Assembly: GCA_964508025.1 (NCBI GenBank)
Contig: CAZDSF010000012.1
Span: forward strand, 4,658-68,657
DNA length: 64,000 nt
Origin: JAAZNO01 sp964508025
GTDB lineage: Bacteria; Chloroflexota; Anaerolineae; B4-G1; SLSP01
Direction: 5' to 3'
Under the pieces are notes generated by a model. The model was given only the letters and a program-made list of their open reading frames with translations. It did no database searches and was not told the DNA's origin. The first letter of the stretch is position 1; each line of letters opens with the position of its first letter. Both the position numbers and the translations under genes were made by a program. Below are positions 17,170 to 24,259 of this stretch, piece by piece.

Positions 17170-18255
17170 CTAAAAACCGCCAGCTACGCCGGCAGAGAGC
17201 AGCGCCGCGAAAATAACGCCATAGATCACAGCAATGAAGGCCAAGAAAGCCAATGAAAGCAGCACAAAACTCCCGATATCGTTCCATGTCACCAGGGGAT
17301 CGGTCTGAGGCGCAGGCGCCGGCGGCAGGGCTTCCGGCATCTCAGCAGATGCCTGCATCTCAGCAGATGCCTGCATCTCAGCAGATGCCTGCATCTTCCA
17401 GGCCAGGTCAAGGCCCTCGACCCGTATCCGCAAGTCAATGTACATCAGATACACGGCTGTGGCCTGGAGCGGCACAAAGATCACCGACATCACTGCGCCA
17501 ACCGCCGAAGGCACGACCTGCTGGATCACGGCCATGAGCGTCGGATCGAGTGAAGCAAAGCTCTCAGCGCCAAAAGCAAGACCGGTAGAAAATAGAAGGG
17601 TCGGACCAAGGACGAACAATTGGTTGAACAGATACAGTACGCCGACAAAACCCACCAGGGGCCAGAAACGCCGTCGCGCCAGATCCCACGCGCGGCGCAA
17701 TGTCCCCACACTCGTTTGCTCCTCCAACGCGGCGATGGGCGCCAGTAACTGTTGAACAACCGCCGAATAGAAGAAGAAGACGCCCAGCCCGCTCAGCCAC
17801 CCGATGCAGGGAATCAGGATCAGAATAACCAGCGCAATACTGAACACCGCCGCGAACACCAACGCGCCAAGAAGCGGCTTCCATCTGGGCCCCAGCCTGC
17901 GGTAAGCATCCAGCACCCCACCGCCACGGCGGCCCATCAACTGTTCTGCAAGGTCGCGGGCAATGGCTGCCGAAGCCAGGACAAGCAAAACGCCATTGAT
18001 AAGCGCCAGCACTATGGTCAGTACACTGCTAGCTATCAGCAACAACGAACCGCCAAGTACATCAGATGCTTCAAAGGCGCGCAATTGCTGCACCTGCACA
18101 ATACTGGAGGAGACAATCATCAGCAATGACATCGGCACATCCACCAAAGCCACAATGCCGATAAACTTGAGAAAATTGCGCCGATAAAGTCGTACAGCTT
18201 GATCCAGAACTTGTCCAATACGCAGCGGGCGTAGTTCGGAAAATGTTGCGGTCAT
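17170..18255 (-). CDS. multi-pass membrane protein of the GDPD-membrane-domain / DUF type
   Basis: 361 aa, GGAAGGATGGGGG ribosome site. The N-terminus RPLRIGQVLDQAVRLYRRNF resembles membrane domains of glycerophosphodiester phosphodiesterases and related uncharacterised proteins. About six to seven helices follow, with a cytosolic insert before the last one. The insert contains three exact copies of MQASAE. It heads the same operon direction as the DUF4129-DUF4350-MoxR-DUF58 set, 144 bp away. No catalytic residues are visible, so it is probably a structural or scaffold membrane protein. Confidence 0.75.
   Translation of the reverse strand: MTATFSELRPLRIGQVLDQAVRLYRRNFLKFIGIVALVDVPMSLLMIVSSSIVQVQQLRAFEASDVLGGSLLLIASSVLTIVLALINGVLLVLASAAIARDLAEQLMGRRGGGVLDAYRRLGPRWKPLLGALVFAAVFSIALVILILIPCIGWLSGLGVFFFYSAVVQQLLAPIAALEEQTSVGTLRRAWDLARRRFWPLVGFVGVLYLFNQLFVLGPTLLFSTGLAFGAESFASLDPTLMAVIQQVVPSAVGAVMSVIFVPLQATAVYLMYIDLRIRVEGLDLAWKMQASAEMQASAEMQASAEMPEALPPAPAPQTDPLVTWNDIGSFVLLSLAFLAFIAVIYGVIFAALLSAGVAGGF
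17341..17394 (-). repeat. three exact 18-bp coding repeats
   Basis: Three head-to-tail copies of an 18-bp unit (17341-17358, 17359-17376, 17377-17394), encoding MQASAE three times in the loop before the last membrane helix of the gene at 17170-18255. The unit length keeps the frame, so copy number can vary without breaking the protein. Confidence 0.9.
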
Positions 18256-18370
18256 CCCCCATCCTTCCTGAGCAAGGTTTAGGCATTACGAGCAGCAGCA
18301 CGATTGCAGGACATGACCATTATAAGCCAGATTGCATTTTTGCACACACGCAACCCAGTGTCCACAAAAG

Positions 18371-18417
18371 GAGCCGGTTTCGGCTATCGCGTCGCACGCG
18401 GCAACCAAAACCGGCTC
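18371..18417 (-). terminator. terminator of the ECF/SUOX-like operon
   Basis: 10-bp stem (18371-18380 with 18408-18417), with an inner 5-bp stem in the loop. On the minus strand the hairpin is followed by CTTTT. It lies 60 bp after the last gene of the operon and before the next minus-strand gene. Confidence 0.6.
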
Positions 18418-18476
18418 TCAAAGCGTGGCCTAACCCACAATCAATCGCCGATGGATGTGGATTGGCTCCCCGATTG

Positions 18477-18941
18477 CTATTTCACTTGAATTTCGACGAC
18501 GCCCCTCACCTGGAGCTTGCTGGAGAAACCGGGTAGGACCATGCTGAGACCGCCCTCGTCACGGAAGGCCACGATGCAATCCGCGCAGCTCTGCAGCTCG
18601 GCGAGCGCGGCCTCCGCCGTGTAGCCATCGTCAGCCACAAACGTCACCGTCGTTGCGCCCGCCTTCACTCCGGCCTGCTCCAACAGCGTGTTGAGGGGAA
18701 CCCCCACATACGTCAAGGTCTGCCCATCTTTGTTGGTCGCCTGCGCCTCAATGGTCGGCAACGCGCGAAGCTCGGCTTCGGTCCAACCGACCTCAGTGTT
18801 AATATTGCCGGTGATCTTGAGCGCGGCATCAGCAGGGACGCCACCCGCAGCCGGTTCAGCGCCGGCAGTATTACTGCAACCGACAAACGACCCTAAGACC
18901 AACACCGCCAGAACCGATACCAAAACCAATTTCCTGAACAT
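18477..18941 (-). CDS. SUOX-like (oxidoreductase molybdopterin-binding-type) lipoprotein
   Basis: 154 aa from the ATG at 18941, with a strong AGGAGGAG site. The lipobox is GSFVGC (Cys21). The mature part has the compact pattern of stand-alone molybdopterin-oxidoreductase-like domains: WTEAELRALP, then LTYVGVPLNTLLEQAGV, VTFVADDGYTAEAALAEL, and a C-terminal VRGVVEIQVK strand. It is far shorter than a catalytic sulfite oxidase, and I see no cysteine at the usual Mo-ligand site; SCADC near the end is the only Cys pair. It is the last gene of the riboswitch-led operon. Ligand binding rather than catalysis is inferred. Confidence 0.78.
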   Translation of the reverse strand: MFRKLVLVSVLAVLVLGSFVGCSNTAGAEPAAGGVPADAALKITGNINTEVGWTEAELRALPTIEAQATNKDGQTLTYVGVPLNTLLEQAGVKAGATTVTFVADDGYTAEAALAELQSCADCIVAFRDEGGLSMVLPGFSSKLQVRGVVEIQVK

Positions 18942-18955
18942 GTTTTTCTCCTCCT

Positions 18956-18976
18956 GATGTATGATGTATGATGTAA
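18956..18976. repeat. 7-bp tandem repeat (GATGTAT/A x3)
   Basis: Three copies of GATGTAW between the two SUOX-like lipoprotein genes. One of the short heptanucleotide repeats scattered through the window. Confidence 0.85.
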
Positions 18977-18991
18977 GAAAACAAACTAACA

Positions 18992-19465
18992 CTACGGATT
19001 GACATGCAGACGTTGAATTTGGAACACCCAGCGATTCGCCGGCGTTTCCGGACACACTAACCGAATGGGACCTTTATCCGGCTCCGCCTTCGTGATCCAC
19101 TGCCCGTTCTTCTTGAGCGCAATGATAGCGCCCTCGATTTCATCAGCGGTGATCTCGATGGCGTATCCATCGGCGGCGGTTGCCGTAACCGAAGCGAAGC
19201 TCTGCACGCCAGCTAGCCTGAAGAGCTCTGCCACCGGCACGCCGCTCCACGAATGCACCTCATCCTCGCCGAGCGACTTCTGCATTAACAAGTCCTTGAG
19301 CTCCACCTGTTCCATCTTGACAAGATCGGCGTAGGTAAGCGTCAACGGCGTGCTGCCGCCCGTAACCTCCACCTGCCAATTCACCTTAGGCGCGCCGCCG
19401 CAGGCAGCCAACCCCAACATCAGGGCCATTCCCAACAACACCAGCCAAACGTTGCGCAATTTCAT
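18992..19465 (-). CDS. SUOX-like (oxidoreductase molybdopterin-binding-type) lipoprotein
   Basis: 157 aa from the ATG at 19465 (perfect AAGGAGGTCC site). The lipobox is GLAAC (Cys22). The domain reads NWQVEVTGG, then LTYADLVKMEQVELKDLL, VHSWSGVPVAELFRLAGV, VTATAADGYAIEITADEI and WVFQIQRLHV. This is the sulfite-oxidase-like molybdopterin-binding fold in its small, extracytoplasmic form. The position where catalytic members carry the Mo-binding Cys is not a Cys here. It is a paralogue of the next gene (18477). By context it is a surface part of the ECF-linked system. Confidence 0.8.
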   Translation of the reverse strand: MKLRNVWLVLLGMALMLGLAACGGAPKVNWQVEVTGGSTPLTLTYADLVKMEQVELKDLLMQKSLGEDEVHSWSGVPVAELFRLAGVQSFASVTATAADGYAIEITADEIEGAIIALKKNGQWITKAEPDKGPIRLVCPETPANRWVFQIQRLHVNP

Positions 19466-19524
19466 AACGGACCTCCTTGAAAGCGTAGTAGCGTCTAAGC
19501 GTAGCAGCAGCAAGCCATTACCCA

Positions 19525-20703
19525 TCACCATTCCGTCGCACGTTTCACCAACACCCACACCGGCACGAGCATGTCACGCAGAATAAGCAGCCCGTGATTG
19601 CCCAGCCGGCCCGCTTCCATCACGGTATGCATCCCGTGATCGGCGAAGATGAACACCACCGTTTCCGCAGGCAGCGCCGCCAGCAATTCGCCCACCGCCG
19701 CATCCACCTCGGTGATCTTGGCGCTTTCTTCTGGCGCGCCAGGGCCATAGGTGTGCCCGGCGTCATCTATACCGTGGAAGTGAACCCACAACACATCCGG
19801 CATTCCCTCCGCCAGCACGGCGAGCGCGTTGGCGAGCACGTTGTCATCGGTGCTGCCGTTGCCATCGCGGTCGCCGGAGAGGATAATGTCGGCGTTGCGC
19901 AGGTTGAAGGCGAGCGCATCCCCCTCGACGGCGACGCTGCGCAGCCCGGCGGCGGCGACCACGTCGAAGAACGTCTCCGTCTCCGTGCTGCGAACGCTCC
20001 GCGTCACGACGCCGTTCACCTCCGGCGGCGCGCCGGTGAGCACCGCGGCGCTGCTCACCACCGTAGAAGGCGGATAGGCCGCCAACCCCACCATCGGCGC
20101 GCCGAGCGCTGCCAGCTGCGGAATGAGCCCCGCCTCCAGCGCCTCGGTGTAGCGGAGGTAGCCAAAGCCGTCGAGAAAGATCAGGGTGACGCGCTGCGGC
20201 GCGCTTTTGGCGGAAGGCAGCGCGAGGGGACGCCCGGTCGCAGCCGCCGGCGCCGGAAGCCCCAACGCCGCCGTGACGGTCGGCGCGATGTCCCACAGCG
20301 TAACCGTTGGCGTAGCGGGAAGCGTCGGCGAAATCGCGCGAACCTGCGCCGCCCGCACAACCTGATCCCCCAACCGCAACGTCCCCTGCGGCGACCACGA
20401 AGCCGTCCAACCGACCGCCGTCCAATCGAAGCGCAGCGTTTGCCCCTCGCGCGTGGCTACTTCCAGCGTTTCGATCAGCCGGTAGCCGCGCTGGTACAGG
20501 ACGCGCTCCAGCGGCACACTGCCATCTTCCGCAGCGAAAGCCCGCAACTCGCGCAGCGTTTTCGCCGTGACCGGCGCCGCCGCGCCCTGCGCATCTACCA
20601 GCGCCGTTTCCCACACGGGAGCGCAGGCGGAAAGGATGAGCAGCATACAGATACTCAACGCCAGCCAGCGGCCAGCGGAGCGCATGTTGTGCAGCCTGCG
20701 CAT
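19525..20703 (-). CDS. alkaline-phosphatase-superfamily lipoprotein (phosphodiesterase/phosphatase-like)
   Basis: 392 aa from the ATG at 20703 (GGAGAAGG upstream). A GTG at 20742 overlapping the upstream stop (GTGA) is an alternative. Lipobox ILSAC. The superfamily metal sites are visible: VTLIFLDGFGYLR (first Asp), STVVSSAAVLTGAPP (nucleophile Ser/Thr region), VHFHGIDDAGHTYGP (Asp and His) and VFIFADHGMH (Asp-His). The layout matches type I phosphodiesterase/nucleotide pyrophosphatase and sulfatase-like enzymes. It lies outside the membrane beside an importer, so it may remove phosphate from a substrate before uptake. Substrate unknown. Confidence 0.85.
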   Translation of the reverse strand: MRRLHNMRSAGRWLALSICMLLILSACAPVWETALVDAQGAAAPVTAKTLRELRAFAAEDGSVPLERVLYQRGYRLIETLEVATREGQTLRFDWTAVGWTASWSPQGTLRLGDQVVRAAQVRAISPTLPATPTVTLWDIAPTVTAALGLPAPAAATGRPLALPSAKSAPQRVTLIFLDGFGYLRYTEALEAGLIPQLAALGAPMVGLAAYPPSTVVSSAAVLTGAPPEVNGVVTRSVRSTETETFFDVVAAAGLRSVAVEGDALAFNLRNADIILSGDRDGNGSTDDNVLANALAVLAEGMPDVLWVHFHGIDDAGHTYGPGAPEESAKITEVDAAVGELLAALPAETVVFIFADHGMHTVMEAGRLGNHGLLILRDMLVPVWVLVKRATEW

Positions 20704-20738
20704 CCTCGCCTTCTCCACGCGGCGGTTCACCTTGCGGC

Positions 20739-21644
20739 TCACTCGGTCTCCAACGCGACGACGCCCACGATCCACTGCGCGCGCCCCCGCTCCGGCAAGA
20801 CCAGCGTCGCCTGCCCTCGAAGCTGCGCCAGAACCGCGCCGCGCGCCTCCTCGGCGGTCAGACGAGTTTCGCGTCCTGCGCTGTCGCGCACGATGAGATG
20901 GGTGAACGGCGCATTCGCCGCCAGCGCCGTAACCGGCGCGCCGATGATCCGCGCGCCCGTCTGCGCCCGGCGCACGGCTCCATCAGCCTCGCTTTGCAAC
21001 ATCACAGCGGTTTGTTCCACGGTCAGCTCCAGCGTTGGGCCCAACAACAGCCGCCCCATCGAAGTAGGCTGCCCCTCGATCAGCAACGGCTGGTCTGCGC
21101 CCACCACGATCACGCGCCGAATACCCTTGAGCCAGGTGGAGACGTGCAGATTCTCCGCCGCAAAACGGATCCCGTCCTGATAGGGCATCAGCAACGCCTC
21201 GGGGGTGAGATTTTCGGGCGTCAACGTCACAAACCCGCCATCGAGCGAAGCCAGCGTGACGCTCTCGAACGCATGTACGCCCTGCTGCGTCAGGAACTCC
21301 AGCAGCGGCAAATGCGTGTAGGGTTGAGCGCGGTACGGCAGGATCTGATTCAACAGCACATAACCCGGCGTCGGCACATCCCCTTCCAGCGTGATGCCGG
21401 CGTAAAAGGGGATGTTTTCGAACTCGACCGCGCCGTGATCGTCATGGCAGGTATTACAGGTATGGAACGTTTCCGGCGCGTGACAGCTGGCGCATTCGAC
21501 CATCTGCTGCGCCTCCTCGGCCAACATGCTTGCTGGAAAGCGGGTGAGCACCCGCAACGGCGTCGCCTGCGTCGCCGCCACGGTCAGCCCGCCAACGATT
21601 AGTACAATGATAATCCCAGCAAATACCCATTGACGTTTGTGCAT
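20739..21644 (-). CDS. membrane-anchored di-CxxCH (c-type heme) protein with SUOX-like C-terminal region
   Basis: 301 aa from the ATG at 21644 (AAGGAGAT site); the longer frame across the N-gap is not the gene. An N-terminal membrane anchor (AGIIIVLIVGGLTVAATQ) precedes two closely spaced heme c motifs, CASCH (51-55) and CNTCH (63-67), and about 230 residues that recall the SUOX-like fold twice (HAFESVTLASLDGGFVTLTP; THLIVRDSAGRETRLTAEEA). It should face outside. The hemes suggest electron transfer to or from a bound cofactor. Family assignment of the C-terminal part is by pattern only. The stop overlaps a possible GTG start of the phosphatase gene. Confidence 0.72.
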   Translation of the reverse strand: MHKRQWVFAGIIIVLIVGGLTVAATQATPLRVLTRFPASMLAEEAQQMVECASCHAPETFHTCNTCHDDHGAVEFENIPFYAGITLEGDVPTPGYVLLNQILPYRAQPYTHLPLLEFLTQQGVHAFESVTLASLDGGFVTLTPENLTPEALLMPYQDGIRFAAENLHVSTWLKGIRRVIVVGADQPLLIEGQPTSMGRLLLGPTLELTVEQTAVMLQSEADGAVRRAQTGARIIGAPVTALAANAPFTHLIVRDSAGRETRLTAEEARGAVLAQLRGQATLVLPERGRAQWIVGVVALETE

Positions 21645-21679
21645 AAAAATCTCCTTGCGAATAGTGAATGGTGAACTTG

Positions 21680-21980
21680 TAACGCTGATGCACGCTGATT
21701 GACGCAGATATACGCAGATCAAACGGAAAAATNNNNNNNNNNNNNNNNNNNNNNNNNNNNNNNNNNNNNNNNNNNNNNNNNNNNNNNNNNNNNNNNNNNN
21801 NNNNNNNNNNNNNNNNNNNNNNNNNNNNNNNNTACGCAGATCAAACGGAAAAATCTGCGCTATCTGTAAAATCTGCGTCATCTGCGTCACTGTAACGCTG
21901 ATGCACGCTGATTGACGCAGATATACGCAGATCAAACGGAAAAATCTGCGCTATCTGTAAAATCTGCGTCATCTGCGTTC
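21680..21980. repeat. about 90-bp tandem repeat made of CGCAGAT/ATCTGCG units
   Basis: Sequence 21833-21890 recurs at 21923-21980 (offset 90), and 21680-21732 recurs from 21892. The array is built from CGCAGAT, CGCTGAT and ATCTGCGT words and holds the assembly gap, so the true copy number is unknown. It separates the ecfT-like gene from the di-heme gene. Confidence 0.85.
21733..21832. other. assembly gap (100 N)
   Basis: Exactly 100 N inside a tandem repeat. This is a placeholder for unknown length. Coding frames that cross it are meaningless. Confidence 0.98.
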
Positions 21981-21986
21981 CACAAC

Positions 21987-22760
21987 TTAGAACGCCCGCA
22001 CGAGCAGGAGGGCAACCAGCGCGAGCAGCGCCCCCAACGCCGCCCCATCGCGCCGCGTGAAGCGGGCTTCACGCAGAAAGGTGCGCCGTGGATATTTGCC
22101 GAAGCAGCGCCCCTCCATGGAAACGGCCAGCGTATCCACCTTTCCCAACGCGGAAACGAGCAGCGGCAGGAAAAACTGCCGCGCCAGCGTCAGAAAGCGC
22201 TTCAGCCCGCCGCGATCGTAGGCAATGCCGCGCGCCAGCTGCGCCTGATACACCGTCTGCCCCTCCTGCTCGAAGACCGGCACGAGCCGCAGGGCGGTGA
22301 TGAGCGCAAAGCCATAGCGATAGGGCAGCCCCATCTGCATCAGGCCGTAAGCCAGTGCGTTCGGCTCGGTGGTGAAGACAAACAGATACCCCAACCAGAC
22401 CACACTCAGCAGCCGCGCCGCCACATAGAGGCCGGCCTGCAGGCCGTCGGCAGTGATCTCCAGCGACCCGATCTCCAACACGGGCGCGCCCGTCCGCACG
22501 AAGAGCGCCTGCACCACGAACAACATCACCGCCGAGAACACAAAGAAGCTCCCGCCGCGCACGCCCCGCAACGAGAGACGATTCAGCGGAAATGCCAGCC
22601 TGATCGCCAGCAGCACGCCCACCACCGCAATCACGTTCCGGGTCACGAAAACCCCCACCGTGCCGACCAGCAGCCACGCCAGCTTGACCAGCGGGTGCAG
22701 GCGGTGCAGCAACGAATCGCCGGGAAGGTACATGATCCGTGGGGCGCGTTGGCGATTCAT
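21987..22760 (-). CDS. ecfT: ECF transporter transmembrane component EcfT / CbiQ family
   Basis: 257 aa. YLPGDSLLHRLHPLVKLAWL is the typical EcfT beginning. About five to six helices follow, and two coupling motifs are near the end: QLARGIAYDRGG (first, ARG intact) and SMEGRCFGK (second; canonical members have AMExRGYG, so this one is altered). EcfT connects the two ATPase domains to the substrate-binding S component in the membrane. The start codon overlaps the ATPase stop by 4 nt (ATGA), and S component, ATPase and EcfT form one operon in that order. Confidence 0.92.
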   Translation of the reverse strand: MNRQRAPRIMYLPGDSLLHRLHPLVKLAWLLVGTVGVFVTRNVIAVVGVLLAIRLAFPLNRLSLRGVRGGSFFVFSAVMLFVVQALFVRTGAPVLEIGSLEITADGLQAGLYVAARLLSVVWLGYLFVFTTEPNALAYGLMQMGLPYRYGFALITALRLVPVFEQEGQTVYQAQLARGIAYDRGGLKRFLTLARQFFLPLLVSALGKVDTLAVSMEGRCFGKYPRRTFLREARFTRRDGAALGALLALVALLLVRAF

Positions 22761-24253
22761 CCTTCTCCTCCGTTGCCAGGCGCCAGATAGGCTGTCTTGC
22801 CCAGCTGCGCCAGCTGCGCAAACCCCGCCTCCGTGGGCGCATCTATCAGCAGCCGCCCTTGCTCGAAGAACAACAGCCGCTGTGCATAGGGTCGCACCAG
22901 CGCCGGCGCGTGATGCACGAGCAGCGCCGAGCTGCCCCGCCGCACCGTAGCCGCCACCCAGCGTAACAGGCGCGCCGCGTTTTCGGAATCCTGGCCGATG
23001 AGGATTTCATCCAGCAGAATGAGGCTCGGCGTATAGCTCAGCATCGCAATCAGATTGAGGCGGCGCTTTTCACCGTAGCTCAGACGGTAGGGATGATCCG
23101 CGCGACGATCCGAAAGGCCGCTCAACCGCAGCATCTTCTCGACCCATTGTTCCGCCTCGCGGTCCCACACGCCGAAGTTTTGCGGCGCGAGCGTCGCCTC
23201 GTGCCACACGCTATCCCCGAAGAGCTGATGGTTGGGATTCTGGAACACATAGGCCACGCGCCGGGCCAGCTGCGAAACAGGAACGCGGGCAATATCCTGC
23301 CCTAGCACTTCCACTTTCCCCGCCGAAGGGCGCAGCAAACCCAAAAGGCACTGCAAAAACGTGGACTTACCGGAGCCGTTGTCGCCCATCACCGCCACAA
23401 ACTCGCCCGGCCCCACCGTGAGCGAGACCTCATGCAACACGGCTTTGCCATTGTAGCCCGCGTACAACCCTTCCACCTTTAAGAAAGGCTGAAGGCTGAA
23501 GGCTGAAGGCTGAAGTTCGGCAGGAGAAGCATGTGATGGCCTGGCAGATACCAAAGGCTCCGGATTGCTTTTTTGCCTGCTCGCCTTTTCGCAGATACGC
23601 CCCGCCTCCATCCGCACCCAGCGCGGCGCGAAGCGCTCCAGATACGCCGTCTTGTGCTCGATAACCACCACGGTGATGCCATCGAGCGCGCGGATGCGCG
23701 CAATCACGTTGAAGATCTGCGCGGTGGCCGTGGGATCCAGATTCGAGGTCGGCTCATCGAAGACGAGCACTTTAGGACGCGCCGCCATCACCGCCGCGAC
23801 GGCCACCCGCTGTTTCTCCCCGCCGGAGAGGGTCGCCAGTGGGCGATGCTCCAGATGGCGCGCGCCCACCACCTCGAGCGCCCAGGCGAGGCGCTCCCGA
23901 ATCTCGGCCCGCGGCAGGCAGCGGTTCTCCAACCCAAAGGCAATTTCATCCTGCACCGTGAGTGTGCAAAACTGCGCTTCGGGGTTCTGCTGCACCAGCC
24001 CTACACACTCGGCCACATCATAGACCGGCGCGCGGCGCACATCCAGACCGCTCACCCTGACCTCCCCTTCCGCTTCGCCATCGTATTGATTGAACAGGAA
24101 GCCACCCAACGCCAGCGCCAACGTGGATTTGCCGCAGCCAGAAGGTCCGGTGAGCACCACAAACTCCCCGGCGGCGATCTCCAGATTGATCTTTTGGAGC
24201 GCATAGCGCGGGCTGCCGCGAAAGCGAAAGGAGAAATCCCTGATGGAAATCAT
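22757..24253 (-). CDS. ECF transporter ATPase, two ABC domains in one chain
   Basis: 498 aa. The first ABC domain (1-230) has Walker A GPSGCGKST (36-44), Q-loop LVQQNPEAQF, signature LSGGEKQR and Walker B VLVFDEPTSNLD. A linker (about 230-262) follows, then a second domain with GDNGSGKST, VFQNPNHQLFG, signature LSYGEKRRL and LILLDEILIGQD. The second D-loop region departs from the usual DEPTxGLD, so the second ATP site may be less active. The linker is encoded by four GGCTGAA heptamers. It is separated from the S-component gene by 6 nt and overlaps ecfT by 4 nt, and it should energise the S component at 24260-25621. Confidence 0.93.
   Translation of the reverse strand: MISIRDFSFRFRGSPRYALQKINLEIAAGEFVVLTGPSGCGKSTLALALGGFLFNQYDGEAEGEVRVSGLDVRRAPVYDVAECVGLVQQNPEAQFCTLTVQDEIAFGLENRCLPRAEIRERLAWALEVVGARHLEHRPLATLSGGEKQRVAVAAVMAARPKVLVFDEPTSNLDPTATAQIFNVIARIRALDGITVVVIEHKTAYLERFAPRWVRMEAGRICEKASRQKSNPEPLVSARPSHASPAELQPSAFSLQPFLKVEGLYAGYNGKAVLHEVSLTVGPGEFVAVMGDNGSGKSTFLQCLLGLLRPSAGKVEVLGQDIARVPVSQLARRVAYVFQNPNHQLFGDSVWHEATLAPQNFGVWDREAEQWVEKMLRLSGLSDRRADHPYRLSYGEKRRLNLIAMLSYTPSLILLDEILIGQDSENAARLLRWVAATVRRGSSALLVHHAPALVRPYAQRLLFFEQGRLLIDAPTEAGFAQLAQLGKTAYLAPGNGGEG
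23487..23514 (-). repeat. in-frame heptanucleotide repeat (GGCTGAA x4) in the ATPase linker
   Basis: Four perfect 7-bp copies (23487-23514) inside the coding sequence between the two ABC domains. The same word class (CCTTCAN) is intergenic elsewhere in the window. Seven is not a multiple of three, so a change of one or two copies would shift the frame of the second ATPase domain. Confidence 0.9.
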
Positions 24254-24259
24254 GGCGTT

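Noticed and set aside
20739..21935. 398-aa protein starting upstream of the N run
   Set aside because: The first 97 residues come from repeat DNA and N. A good start with ribosome site is at 21644.
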